Below, in pieces: positions 42,757 to 51,761 of a stretch of 64,000 nucleotides of DNA (position 1 is its first letter; every line of letters begins with the position of its first letter). The position numbers and the translations under genes are program-made. A model generated the notes under the pieces. The model was not told the origin of the DNA. It did no database searches and worked only from the letters and a program-made list of their open reading frames with translations. Source of the DNA: Sandaracinaceae bacterium. Its GTDB lineage: Bacteria; Myxococcota_A; Polyangia; Polyangiales; Houyiibacteriaceae. The stretch lies in contig JACKEI010000001.1 of assembly GCA_020633075.1 (NCBI GenBank), positions 434,001-498,000 on the forward strand, written 5' to 3'.

Positions 42757-44324
42757 TCGGTCACGATCTGGCGCACCAGCGCCAGACCGAGGCCGATGCC
42801 GTGGCTGCGGCCCGAGTAGAACATCTCGAACAGGTGGGCCTGAGCCTCCTCGCTCAGCCCGCGCCCCCGGTCACGCACCAGCAGGCGCACCTCGTTGCCG
42901 TCGTCCTCCACCCGCACCTCGACGCACTGCGACGGACCAGACGCCTGCAGCGCGTTGCGCAGCAGGTTCCAGAGCACCTGCCGCAGCTGGTCACCGTCGG
43001 CGTCCACGATCACCTGAGCGCCCTCGGGAGTGCCGGGCCGCACCAGCTCGATGCGCATCCCCAGCTCTTCGGCCTCCACGCGCGCCACGTCCACGATCTC
43101 CTCGCACAGCGCGACCAGGTCCACCGGCGTCGGGGTCGGAATGGAGGGCCGCACCACACGCAGCATGGTCGCGACCAGCGTGTTGAGGCGCTCCGTCTCG
43201 CGCAGCACGATCCCCAGCAGGCGCTGGTCCGAGGCGTCTATCGCGGGGCTGTCCCGCACCAGCTCGACGCTCCCGGAGATGCTGGTCAGGGGGTTGCGGA
43301 TCTCGTGCGCCAGGCTCGCCGCGAGCTTGCCCAGCTCCGCCAGGCGGCGGGACTCCGCCGCGGCGTGCTTGAGGCGGTTGACCTCCGTCAGGTCTTGGAA
43401 GGTGATGACCGCCCCCGTGACGTTGCCGTCCGCGTCCTCCAGCGGCCCCTGTCGAAACCCCACCGCGAAGGTCGATCCGTCCGGGCGCTGCGCCAACCCC
43501 TCGGTGCGGTCGCTCGGGGCGTCCTCGAGCGGCAGGAGCTCCGCGATGGGCTGTCCCAGCAGTGCGCTCTCGTCGGCTTGGAGCATTGCTGCGGCCGCCG
43601 GGTTGACGGACTCGATACGTCCGGCGAGGTCGGTGGTGACCAGCCCCGAGGCGAGCGAGCGCACGATGTCCACGTTGCGGCGGGTCAGCTCTGCCACGGC
43701 TCGCTCGGCGTCGGCCAGCTGTCCGCCCGCCGTCTCGACGCGCATCGCCAGGTTGGTCGCCAGCGCCGCGACCGTGCCGATGCCCACGACGTTGCTCAGC
43801 GTGAACGTGGCGAGCTCCACCGCGGACAGCGCGGCGACGGCCTGCTGCTGGTCGGGAGGGGCGGGCAGCACGCCTGCCACCACGCTCCAGCTGAGGCCCA
43901 GAAAGAGCGAGACCGACGCGCCAGCGACCCACAGCGTGGTGCTGGGGCCGCCCACCATCGCTCCGGCGACGCACAACAGGCCGTAGAGGAACGTCAGGGG
44001 GCTGGCGGCGGCCCCCGTCAGCCAGAGGAGCGCCGTGGTCACCATGAGGTCCACGGCGAGGAGCAGCTCGGCCGATCCCTTGGCGCCACGCACCAGCCCC
44101 ACCAGCCCGATGGTGCTGGAGCCGAAGAGCACCACGTCCAAGCCGAAGATGACGTCGCGTGTGAACGCGTAGCGCTCGGTCACCAAGACCGTCGCGGCCA
44201 GCAGGACCAGCGTCGCCACGCCCAGGCGCACCAACAGCCACGCCAGCAGCCGCCGCTCCTCGCGAGAGCGCGCTGGAGGCGAACCTGCCGCGAGCGTCAC
44301 GGAGCGTCCGGGCGGGGCCTCCAT
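42624..44324 (-). CDS. pilS: Sensor histidine kinase PilS
   Basis: 566 residues. Six N-terminal helices (~25-185) are followed by a PAS domain (~225-340), an H-box SLAHEIRNPLTSISGSVEL (His near 339), an N-box LWNLLRNALQAS, and a G1 box VRDRGRGLSEEAQAHLFEMF plus G2 GHGIGLGLALV. The layout matches PilS, which senses pilin levels in the membrane and controls pilA through PilR. It lies 4 bp after pilC, as in Myxococcus pil operons; pilR is not in the window. The last 44 codons are antisense to the preceding membrane-protein gene. Confidence 0.9.
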   Translation of the reverse strand: MEAPPGRSVTLAAGSPPARSREERRLLAWLLVRLGVATLVLLAATVLVTERYAFTRDVIFGLDVVLFGSSTIGLVGLVRGAKGSAELLLAVDLMVTTALLWLTGAAASPLTFLYGLLCVAGAMVGGPSTTLWVAGASVSLFLGLSWSVVAGVLPAPPDQQQAVAALSAVELATFTLSNVVGIGTVAALATNLAMRVETAGGQLADAERAVAELTRRNVDIVRSLASGLVTTDLAGRIESVNPAAAAMLQADESALLGQPIAELLPLEDAPSDRTEGLAQRPDGSTFAVGFRQGPLEDADGNVTGAVITFQDLTEVNRLKHAAAESRRLAELGKLAASLAHEIRNPLTSISGSVELVRDSPAIDASDQRLLGIVLRETERLNTLVATMLRVVRPSIPTPTPVDLVALCEEIVDVARVEAEELGMRIELVRPGTPEGAQVIVDADGDQLRQVLWNLLRNALQASGPSQCVEVRVEDDGNEVRLLVRDRGRGLSEEAQAHLFEMFYSGRSHGIGLGLALVRQIVTDHGGRISAGNVDDTEGGALFCVTLPKRRRASDASAAESQEPRAT

Positions 44325-44328
44325 GCGA

Positions 44329-45537
44329 CTACTGTCGGATGTTGTCGGCGATGGTGAAGATCGGCAGGTACATGCCGATCAGGATGGTGCCGACGATGCC
44401 GCCGATGAAGACCATCATGAACGGCTCGATGAGCGACATCAGGCCCGCCACGGCCACGTCGACCTCTTCTTCGTAGAAGTCCGCGATCTTGTTGAGCATC
44501 GTGTCCAGGGCGCCGGTCTGCTCACCCACGGCGATCATCTGCACGACCATGCTCGGGAACACGTTGGTCTCCATGAGCGGCTCGGACATGGTGCGACCCT
44601 CGCGCACCTGGCTCGCGGTCTTGTTGATGGCCTCCTCCACGATGACGTTGCCGGCCGCGCGGGCGACGATGGCCATGGCGTCGAGGATGGGCACGCCGGA
44701 GCTCAGCAGCGTGCCCATGGTGCGCGTGAAGCGCGCCACGGCGATCTTGCGCATGACCGGGCCGAGGACCGGCACGGTGATCATGGTCTTGTGCCAGAAG
44801 CGCTTCCCCTTTGGGGTGCGGTACGAGTAGCTGATGGCGGTGGACGTGGCGATGATCCCGAGGATCAAGAAGATCACGTTGTTTCGGAACCACACCGAGA
44901 AGCTGATGATCTTCTGGGTGAGCCACGGCAGGCCGTCCTCGGAGCCGAACTGCCGGAACATGTCCTGGAAGGTCGGGATGACGAACTGCAGCATGATCGC
45001 GATGACGGCGAACGCGATGATCAAGACCGCGGACGGGTAGATCAGCGCGGAGCGCACCTGCCGCTGGAGCTTGACCCGCTTCTCGATGTAGATGGCGAGG
45101 CGCCGCAGGATCGCGTCGAGGATACCGCCCACCTCACCCGCCTGGATCAGGTTGACGAAGAGATCGTCGAAGACCTTGGGGTGCTCGCGCAGCGCGTCCG
45201 AGAAGGTGCCGCCCTGCTCGACGAACGCCTTCACGTCCGTCAGCAGCTTGCGGAAGACCGCGTTCTCGCCCTGCGTGGAGAGGATGTCCAGACACTGCAC
45301 CAGCGGGAGACCCGCGTCGATCATCGTGGCGAACTGCCGGATGAAGATGACGAGATCCTTGTCGGAGACCCCCGTCCCGATGGTGATGTTGATGTCTTTG
45401 GGCTTCTTCTTGACCTTGACGGGGTTCAGCTGCTGGGTGCGCAAGCGCTGCTCGACCACCTCCAGGGTGTCGGCTTCCATGACACCCTTGCGGGTCTCAC
45501 CTGTTCGCGCTTTCGCTTCCCATACCCACTCGGCCAT
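44329..45537 (-). CDS. pilC: Type IV pilus inner-membrane platform protein PilC
   Basis: 402 residues. Two tandem GspF domains, the first from IFIRQFATMIDAGLPLVQCLDIL (~65-90) and the second from FTRTMGTLLSSGVPILDAM (~270-290), each followed by a membrane helix, and a final helix (IEPFMMVFIGGIVGTILIGMYL). PilC anchors the PilB and PilT motors. ATG at 45537 is chosen over an upstream ATG at 45585: the typical start is MAEWVWEAK, and a promoter lies just upstream. pilS follows 4 bp downstream. Confidence 0.95.
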   Translation of the reverse strand: MAEWVWEAKARTGETRKGVMEADTLEVVEQRLRTQQLNPVKVKKKPKDINITIGTGVSDKDLVIFIRQFATMIDAGLPLVQCLDILSTQGENAVFRKLLTDVKAFVEQGGTFSDALREHPKVFDDLFVNLIQAGEVGGILDAILRRLAIYIEKRVKLQRQVRSALIYPSAVLIIAFAVIAIMLQFVIPTFQDMFRQFGSEDGLPWLTQKIISFSVWFRNNVIFLILGIIATSTAISYSYRTPKGKRFWHKTMITVPVLGPVMRKIAVARFTRTMGTLLSSGVPILDAMAIVARAAGNVIVEEAINKTASQVREGRTMSEPLMETNVFPSMVVQMIAVGEQTGALDTMLNKIADFYEEEVDVAVAGLMSLIEPFMMVFIGGIVGTILIGMYLPIFTIADNIRQ

Positions 45538-45569
45538 GAAACCTCCGGCAGTCTGATCTCGGACGACCC

Positions 45570-45599
45570 ATGCTACCGGAAGCACGACCTAGCCGTCAA
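45570..45599 (-). promoter_or_regulatory. Promoter of pilC-pilS
   Basis: On the minus strand, TTGACG (complement of 45594-45599; five of six to consensus) and TAGCAT (complement of 45570-45575) are 18 bp apart, 33 bp before the pilC start codon. It sits in the 103-bp gap after the Ser/Thr kinase gene, so pilCS can be expressed separately from pilT. Confidence 0.5.
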
Positions 45600-45640
45600 A
45601 ATCCCCTACAAGATTGCACCGTCACGCGATGCCGTGAGGA

Positions 45641-47329
45641 CTAGTGATACGGGTTGGTGCCGATCGAGAAGGTCATCTGCGCGGGAGGCGGGTCCGCCAT
45701 CGGCGTGGGAGGGGGTGTGTCCACCATGGGTGACGGTGTTGGCTCGGCCGACGCCGTCGCGGTGTCGGTGCTGCCTCCACGGGGGCGACGACCACTGCCA
45801 CTGCCAGTGCCACGGGACGTGTGGCTGTCGCTGCCTGTGCTGCCCGTGCCAGCGGTCTCGGCGCTGTCGGTGCCGTCAGCCTCGGTGTCCGCCGCAGCGA
45901 CGGGCGCCACAGGTTGGGCGGGCTCGGTGGCCGGAGGGGTCACTTCCGCCGGGGGCGGCTCGGGTGTCGGGGCGGGCGTGGTGGTCGCGACGGGCACGGC
46001 CGGCCCCAGCGGCTGAGCCGTTGGCGCGGGGCGGCTTGCGACCTGCCAGGCGAGCAGCCCGCCGCCCACGAAGGCCACGAGCAAGAGCGCGACCACGAGC
46101 ATCTTGATGCCGCTGCCGCTGCTCTGCTGAGGCGCGGGCGTCACCATGGCGGGGAGCGTGTGCTGACCGCTCAGGATCACCGGCATCATGCCGGTGCCGG
46201 ACTCGGAGTGCATTCCGGTGATCATGCGCCGCCCGGACACACCCGGCAGAGACATCGACCCGGAGGATCCGTCCCGCGCGACGGGCATGAGGGCCTCGCC
46301 CATCTCGCGCTGCCCGAGCGACTCGATGGCCTCTTGGACGCGCGCGCGCTCTTCGTCGAGCTTGGGCCCGATGAGCTCGGTGGCGAGGGCGCCGACGGCG
46401 CGAGTCCCCGCGATGCCGCCGTTCAGCCGGGCGACTTCCTCGGCGGCCTCCATGAACTCATCGGCGGTCTGGAAGCGCTGGTCGGGGTCGCGATGCAGCG
46501 CCTTCTCCAGCAGCGCGTCGAAGGGCTCGAGGTCCGGCCACAGGCTGGACGGCAAGGGGATCGGGTCGTTCAGGATCTTGGCGAGCGTGGCGGCGTTGTT
46601 CTCACCACGGAACAGGCGCCGGCCGGTGAGCGACTCCCACAGGATGATGCCCATGCTGAAGAGGTCCGAGCGCTGATCGGCCTCTCCGGTGGAGGCTTGC
46701 TCGGGAGCCATGTAGCTCAGCTTGCCCTTGAACTGGCCCGCGCGCGTGGACGCCATGCGCACCTCGGCCTTGGCCACGCCGAAGTCGGTCAAGCGGCTGA
46801 TGCCGTCGGTGCCCACCATGATGTTGTGGGGCGAGACGTCGCGGTGGACGATGTTGAGGGGCTCGCCCTTGTCGTCCGTGAGGGAGTGCGCTGCGCCCAG
46901 GCCACCGAGCGCGTCCACGATGATCTTCATCACCAGGTTCGTCTCGAGGCGACGCCCCTGCTTGGCCGAGCGACCGAGGAGCGCGCCCAAGTGGTCGCCC
47001 TCGATGTACTCCATGACCAGGAAGTACCCGTCCCCGCCCGAGTCGCTGATGTCCAGCGTGGGCACCACGTTGGGGTGACGAATGCGGGCCGCGAGCCGCG
47101 CTTCGTCGAGGAACATGGAGATGAACTCTTCTTCGTAGGCGAGGTGCGGGTGAAGCACCTTGATGGCGACGAGACGCTCGAAGCCGGCGACGCCGATGGC
47201 GCGCGCGATGTACACGGCTGCCATGCCGCCCGACGCGAGCTGCGTCAGCACTTCATAACGGCCGAGCACGCGCCCGGCCATGTTACGTGCTTCGGTGGCT
47301 CCGCCCGGAGCGTTGGCAGCTGCGGTCAT
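45641..47329 (-). CDS. Membrane-anchored Ser/Thr protein kinase inside the pil cluster
   Basis: 562 residues. A Hanks-type kinase domain has LTQLASGGMAAVYIA (glycine loop ~29-43), K57 in VAIK, E76, HRD (162-164), N169 and DFG (182-184), all intact. A linker with a Met-rich insert (~355-390) leads to a single transmembrane helix (~408-428) and a Pro/Thr/Ser-rich extracytoplasmic tail. It follows the TPR/PEGA-like gene after one base, so both are translated as a unit. Targets may include pilus or FHA proteins; this is an inference. Confidence 0.92.
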   Translation of the reverse strand: MTAAANAPGGATEARNMAGRVLGRYEVLTQLASGGMAAVYIARAIGVAGFERLVAIKVLHPHLAYEEEFISMFLDEARLAARIRHPNVVPTLDISDSGGDGYFLVMEYIEGDHLGALLGRSAKQGRRLETNLVMKIIVDALGGLGAAHSLTDDKGEPLNIVHRDVSPHNIMVGTDGISRLTDFGVAKAEVRMASTRAGQFKGKLSYMAPEQASTGEADQRSDLFSMGIILWESLTGRRLFRGENNAATLAKILNDPIPLPSSLWPDLEPFDALLEKALHRDPDQRFQTADEFMEAAEEVARLNGGIAGTRAVGALATELIGPKLDEERARVQEAIESLGQREMGEALMPVARDGSSGSMSLPGVSGRRMITGMHSESGTGMMPVILSGQHTLPAMVTPAPQQSSGSGIKMLVVALLLVAFVGGGLLAWQVASRPAPTAQPLGPAVPVATTTPAPTPEPPPAEVTPPATEPAQPVAPVAAADTEADGTDSAETAGTGSTGSDSHTSRGTGSGSGRRPRGGSTDTATASAEPTPSPMVDTPPPTPMADPPPAQMTFSIGTNPYH

Positions 47330-47330
47330 G

Positions 47331-48332
47331 TTAGAACGTACCTTCCAGGAGGAGCATGCCTCCCTGACGGGACAGACCCACGGAGGGCGTCACTCCTTGG
47401 GAGTCTTCGGAGGACGCGTCTTCGTCATCATCACTGCCGCTCCAGTCGGTCAGGATGGCGATCACCAGCGTGGTGGCGGCGAGGCCGGCGGTGACGCCGA
47501 TCAGAGCGTTGGTCCGCCGCTCACGAGACTGCCCGTCGCGCAGCAGGCGGCGGCCTTCGTCGCACGCGGCGCTGTCGCCGCCGTTGCAGAGCATGGCCTG
47601 TTCCTCGTACGCGCCCACGTGGTTCTGCGTGTCGATGCCCGACCACAGCATGACCGCGCCAGCGCCCAGGGTGAGCGCGCCAGCCACGATGAACGTCGCC
47701 TTGGGGAAGCGGAAGGGCTCGCTGAGGACCAGCGGCTGACCGTCCGCACCGACGGTGGCGACGGGCTCGGGCGGGGGCGGCGGCGCCTCGAAGGAGACGG
47801 CGCGGGTCTGACCAGGGCGACCCTCCACCGTTTGCGCCACGCGGCCGTGCTCGAACGTCGCAGCGATCTCGTGCTCACGACCCGGCTCGACGAAGAAGGA
47901 CATGCCCCCCGTCAGGCTGCCGTCGGATTCCACCACGCAGTTGGCGTCGCAGCTCACGTCGATGCGCACGTAGTTGGCCGCCGCACCCTCGAGCACCTGA
48001 GCGGCGTACGCCTGAGCGGCTTCGTCGTTGGGGTAGGTGGCCTGCAGACGCAGCGCCAGGGACGCCGCGCGGACCTGTTGGCCCGCTTGGCGCCGTGCCT
48101 CGATGGCGTTCGAGAGCGCGACCGACGCTGGCGAGAGGCGGTCCGCCGTCTCGAACCACTGCGCTGCGGTCTCCCAGTTCTGGGTGAGCGCCTCTTGCGT
48201 GCCTCGGTCGAACGCCTCGGCAGCGGCAGCGCGCCCGCGGCCCTGCGCGCTGGCTCCGGCGGCGAGGGTGAGAACGAGCGCGGAAAGCGCGAAGGCAAAG
48301 GTCTTGGAATGATTCATGCGAGCGTTCGCCAT
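47331..48332 (-). CDS. TPR/PEGA-like secreted protein with a C-terminal membrane pair
   Basis: 333 residues. A signal peptide (cleavage after GASA-Q, ~30) is followed by a TPR-like helical region (~35-115: ALTQNWETAAQWFETADRLS, then AAQAYAAQVLEG). A PEGA-like beta domain (~120-190: NYVRIDVSCDANCVVESDG, SFFVEPGREHEIAATFEHG) precedes a Pro-rich turn, two hydrophobic segments (~212-232 and ~283-303) and a short acidic tail. The ATG at 48332 has GAAGG upstream; 48317 is an alternative. A predicted promoter lies upstream. It may act with the kinase gene one base downstream. Confidence 0.75.
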   Translation of the reverse strand: MANARMNHSKTFAFALSALVLTLAAGASAQGRGRAAAAEAFDRGTQEALTQNWETAAQWFETADRLSPASVALSNAIEARRQAGQQVRAASLALRLQATYPNDEAAQAYAAQVLEGAAANYVRIDVSCDANCVVESDGSLTGGMSFFVEPGREHEIAATFEHGRVAQTVEGRPGQTRAVSFEAPPPPPEPVATVGADGQPLVLSEPFRFPKATFIVAGALTLGAGAVMLWSGIDTQNHVGAYEEQAMLCNGGDSAACDEGRRLLRDGQSRERRTNALIGVTAGLAATTLVIAILTDWSGSDDDEDASSEDSQGVTPSVGLSRQGGMLLLEGTF

Positions 48333-48347
48333 TTCAATGCAGCCTTC

Positions 48348-48377
48348 AGAATGCCTGTAGGTCTATCGGCTAGTCAA
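48348..48377 (-). promoter_or_regulatory. Possible promoter of the TPR-kinase pair
   Basis: On the minus strand, TTGACT (complement of 48372-48377) and CATTCT (complement of 48348-48353) are 18 bp apart in the 90-bp gap between pilT and the TPR gene. The -35 is good, the -10 weak. Confidence 0.35.
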
Positions 48378-48422
48378 GACTGGTGTGACCGGTTACGTGA
48401 ATAGGGGGTCCGTGAACAGGGA

Positions 48423-49547
48423 CTACATTTCGCGCCGCTGGCCGGACTGGGCGACCGGCACCTGAGTGCGGATCATGGACTGCAGCTCACCCGGCTCCGC
48501 CGAGCGACCCAGGGCGGTGTCCAGGTCGATGATTCCTTGAGTGTACAGCTGATACAGCGCTTGGTTCATCGTCTGCATTCCGCTGATCCCCTGACCCGTC
48601 TGCATGATGCCGTAAATCTGGTGGACCTTGGACTCGCGGATCAGGTTCCGGATGGCGTGATTGGGAATCATGACCTCCAGTGCCAGCGCGCGTCCGGGGC
48701 CGTCCGCGCGCGGGACCAGCATCTGGGTGACCACGGCCTGGAGCACGAAGCTCAGCTGAGCCCGGATCTGGGACTGCTGGTGCGGGGGGAACACGTCGAT
48801 GACGCGGTTGATGGACTGGACGGCGCTGTTGGTGTGGAGCGTGGCGAACGCGAGGTGGCCCGTCTCGCTGATGGTCATGGCCGACTCGATGGTCTCGAGG
48901 TCACGCATCTCACCGACCAGGACCACGTCCGGGTCCTGCCGAAGCGCGTACCGCAGCGCTCCCTTGAAGGACTCGGTGTCCGCCCCGACCTCACGCTGAT
49001 TGACCACCGAGAGCTTGTTCGGGTGCAGGTACTCGATGGGATCCTCGACCGTGAGGATGTGCTGCCGCTCGGTGGAGTTGATCTCGTCGATCATGGCCGC
49101 CAGCGTGGTGGACTTGCCCGAGCCCGTGGGTCCCGTCACCAGGACCAGGCCGCGCGGCAGGTGCGCAAGCTCCTTGAGGACGGGCGGCACGCCGAGCTCG
49201 TCCAGCGTCCGGACCTTGAAGGGGATGGCGCGGAAGGCCGCGCCCACCGCCCCCCGCTGCATGAAGACGTTGGCGCGGAAGCGCGAGATGCCCTTCACGT
49301 TGAAGGAGAAGTCCAGCTCGTTGTCCCGCTCGAAGCGCACCTTCTGCTCGTCCGACAGCACCTCGTAGCAGAGTGCCTTCGTCTCCATCGGCGTGAGGGG
49401 CGGCGTGCGGAGCGGCACCAGGCTTCCGTCGATCCGGATCTGCGGCGGCGTGCCGGTGGTGACGTGGAGGTCCGAGCCCCCACGGTCCGTCATGACCTTC
49501 AGCAGCTGCCGAATGGAGAATCGTGGGCCTTCTTGCTGCTCTTCCAT
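48423..49547 (-). CDS. pilT: Twitching motility retraction ATPase PilT
   Basis: 374 residues. Walker A GPTGSGKST (~139-147), Asp box TVEDPIEYLH, Walker B VVLVGEMRD and the C-terminal AIRNLIRE motif, specific for PilT and required for pilus retraction, are all present. The hexameric motor depolymerises the pilus and drives social motility. It lies 34 bp after the FAD oxidoreductase gene on the same strand. In Myxococcus pilT adjoins pilC; here a TPR gene and a kinase gene stand between them. Confidence 0.96.
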   Translation of the reverse strand: MEEQQEGPRFSIRQLLKVMTDRGGSDLHVTTGTPPQIRIDGSLVPLRTPPLTPMETKALCYEVLSDEQKVRFERDNELDFSFNVKGISRFRANVFMQRGAVGAAFRAIPFKVRTLDELGVPPVLKELAHLPRGLVLVTGPTGSGKSTTLAAMIDEINSTERQHILTVEDPIEYLHPNKLSVVNQREVGADTESFKGALRYALRQDPDVVLVGEMRDLETIESAMTISETGHLAFATLHTNSAVQSINRVIDVFPPHQQSQIRAQLSFVLQAVVTQMLVPRADGPGRALALEVMIPNHAIRNLIRESKVHQIYGIMQTGQGISGMQTMNQALYQLYTQGIIDLDTALGRSAEPGELQSMIRTQVPVAQSGQRREM

Positions 49548-49581
49548 GCGCCGGACGATACCAGAGGGGCGCGGGCAGCGG

Positions 49582-51108
49582 CTACAGTTCGGTCTTGATC
49601 CAGGCGCGACTCCGCAGGGTGCGCCCGCGACCCCGCCGGCCCACCACCCGGGCGGCCGACTGCGCGGCCAGGAACGCCCCCTCCATGCCCAGCGCCGGGA
49701 CGTTGTGCGGGCCGGCCAACAGGAGGTTCTTGATCGGCGTGCGCGTGGGCAGGCCGCAGAAGCCGAGGCCGTCGCGCACGGGGTATCCGTAGAGCGTGGT
49801 CATGGTCGCCGGGCCCCGCTCCCAAGGGGCGCTGCTCGCGACCGGGGCTCGCGCCGCACCAACCTGCGCGTCGCGCCCATCGTGTGGCGAGTCCACGAGC
49901 AGCAGGCGGTCCCCGTCCAGCAGGAACGGAACCAGTCGCCCGAGCTCGGCCAGGATGCGCTCGCGCTCCTGCGCCAGCCGCTCGCTGCGGTCTTCGACGT
50001 CGCGGCGCGGGATGAGCGTCTGCACGCAGAGCAGCTGCCGATCGTCCTCCACCGGGCCCACCGACACGTAGAGGGGGGCCGCGCTGGGGTCGTCGCCCAG
50101 CGCCGCGAACACGTCGCAGCCCATGCCCTCGGGGACGCAGCCAGCCCGGACTACGACGTTGAGCGTGAAGCGGAACCAGCGCGGCTGTGGCTCGCCTCGG
50201 CGCTCGAAGAGGGCCTCGAAGACGCCCCGGTCCGGGACGAGGCGCAGCAGCTCCCCGATGGTGCCCGAGGCGATGACGTAGTCCGCGCCGATGTCCTCTT
50301 CCGTGTCGTGCACGCGCACCCCGGCGATGCGGCCGTTCTTGACCAGCACCTGCTCGGCGGCGTCTCGCTCCTGCACCGATCCGCTGTGGGAGACGATCTT
50401 CTCGCGCAGCGCGTCCTCCAGCCAGCCCATGCCGCCCTCGATGTGCGCGGCTCCCTTCCACCATGCCTCGAAGACGCGGCAGGTGGCCTGCCCGTCCAGC
50501 TGCTGGGGGTCGATGCCCGTGCCCAGCTGGGCCGGGAGCTGCAAGACCCGCCGAAAGGCGTGGTCGCGGGGCAGCTCGTCCAAGGGATCCCAGTCTCCGC
50601 TGCGCTCGCGGAAGCCCTGGTGCGCCGTGGCTCGGGCAAACTCCCGGCGCTCGAAGAAGGTCTGCGGTGGCCAGGTGAGCTCGCGCTCGAAGAGGGCATC
50701 AAGGCGCTCACCCACGTGCGTCACGGTGCGCAGCGCGTCGCCGACCGGTCGGCGCACGTCGCCGAACTCGCGCACGATCTCGGCGTCCAGCAGCTCTGGC
50801 TCGGCTGCCATGTCGAAGCGCACGCCGGGGAGCGCGACCTGGAACGACGGGTCCATGGCCGACGCCTTGCGCCGGAACAGCTGGTGCAGGGCGAGCTCGC
50901 TCATGGTGCGGCGCGCCACGGGGCAGTGCGCAGCCAGGAACGGGGTCCGCTCCCGAGGCAGCGTGTAGCCGGCGATTTCGTACGTGTTCGCGGCGCGATG
51001 TTGCCCGAGCACCAGGACGCGATAGCCGCGCCGGGACAGCAGCGCCCCGGTGAGCAGGCCCGGTAGGGTGCTCCCCAGGACGATGGCGTCGTACGAGCTC
51101 GCGGTCAT
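49582..51108 (-). CDS. FAD-dependent oxidoreductase (phytoene-desaturase/amine-oxidase-like)
   Basis: 508 residues. The N-terminal dinucleotide fold AIVLGSTLPGLLTGALLSRRGYRVLVL (~8-34) has GSTLPG in place of the usual GxGxxG, as in some members of this superfamily. The C-terminal FAD-closing motif NLLLAGPHNVPALGMEGAFLAAQSAARVV (~464-492) is present. The substrate is not known. ATG at 51108 overlaps the purN stop (ATGA). The gene joins purMN to pilT on one strand. Confidence 0.82.
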   Translation of the reverse strand: MTASSYDAIVLGSTLPGLLTGALLSRRGYRVLVLGQHRAANTYEIAGYTLPRERTPFLAAHCPVARRTMSELALHQLFRRKASAMDPSFQVALPGVRFDMAAEPELLDAEIVREFGDVRRPVGDALRTVTHVGERLDALFERELTWPPQTFFERREFARATAHQGFRERSGDWDPLDELPRDHAFRRVLQLPAQLGTGIDPQQLDGQATCRVFEAWWKGAAHIEGGMGWLEDALREKIVSHSGSVQERDAAEQVLVKNGRIAGVRVHDTEEDIGADYVIASGTIGELLRLVPDRGVFEALFERRGEPQPRWFRFTLNVVVRAGCVPEGMGCDVFAALGDDPSAAPLYVSVGPVEDDRQLLCVQTLIPRRDVEDRSERLAQERERILAELGRLVPFLLDGDRLLLVDSPHDGRDAQVGAARAPVASSAPWERGPATMTTLYGYPVRDGLGFCGLPTRTPIKNLLLAGPHNVPALGMEGAFLAAQSAARVVGRRGRGRTLRSRAWIKTEL

Positions 51109-51761
51109 GCGGGCTCTGACAAGCGCGGCGCCACGAAGTAGCCCTCGGGGGCGGCGGCTTCGGTGAGAGTGGGCGGCGACAACGTCAAGCGCCCGCGGGC
51201 GATCCAGTCGATGACCGTCGGCAGGAGCGCGTGCTCGGCCACCTGGATGCGCGCGTGGAGGGAGTCCGTGTCGTCGCCCTGGAGCACGGGCACGGCGGCC
51301 TGCGCGAGGATCGGCCCGGTGTCCACGCCGTCGTCCACCACGTGCACGGTGCAGCCGGACAGGCGCACGCCCGCAGCCACGGCCTGCCGTGGCGCGTCGT
51401 GCCCAGGAAAGGCGGGCAGCAGGGAGGGGTGCACGTTCACCAGACGCCCCGGGAAGCGGCGCAGCAGCGGCGCCCCGAGAATGCGCATGAAGCCGGCGAG
51501 CACCACCAGCTCGGGCGCGAACGCTGCGACGGCGTCGGCGAGAGCGTCGTTCCAGGCGTCGCGGTCGCCGCCTTTGGCGAGCGGCACCACCTGGGTGGGG
51601 ATGCCGCGCCCGGCTGCGGCCGCGAGCGCGCCGGCGCCTGGCTTGTCGGACACCACCCCGACCACGCGCGCGTCACACCGGCCCGCGTCGATGGCGTCGA
51701 AGATCGCGGCGAGGTTCGAGCCTCGGCCCGAGGCCAGCACGACGATATCGACGGTGGGCAT
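51105..51761 (-). CDS. purN: Phosphoribosylglycinamide formyltransferase PurN
   Basis: 218 residues. It transfers a formyl group from 10-formyl-tetrahydrofolate to GAR in purine synthesis. The family motifs LASGRGSNLAAI (~8-19), VLAGFMRIL, and the catalytic loop NVHPSLLPAFPGHDAPRQA followed by G-C-T-V-H-x-V-D-D-G-V-D-T-G are intact. A C-terminal extension of ~30 residues is seen. The start codon directly abuts the purM stop. Confidence 0.95.
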   Translation of the reverse strand: MPTVDIVVLASGRGSNLAAIFDAIDAGRCDARVVGVVSDKPGAGALAAAAGRGIPTQVVPLAKGGDRDAWNDALADAVAAFAPELVVLAGFMRILGAPLLRRFPGRLVNVHPSLLPAFPGHDAPRQAVAAGVRLSGCTVHVVDDGVDTGPILAQAAVPVLQGDDTDSLHARIQVAEHALLPTVIDWIARGRLTLSPPTLTEAAAPEGYFVAPRLSEPA

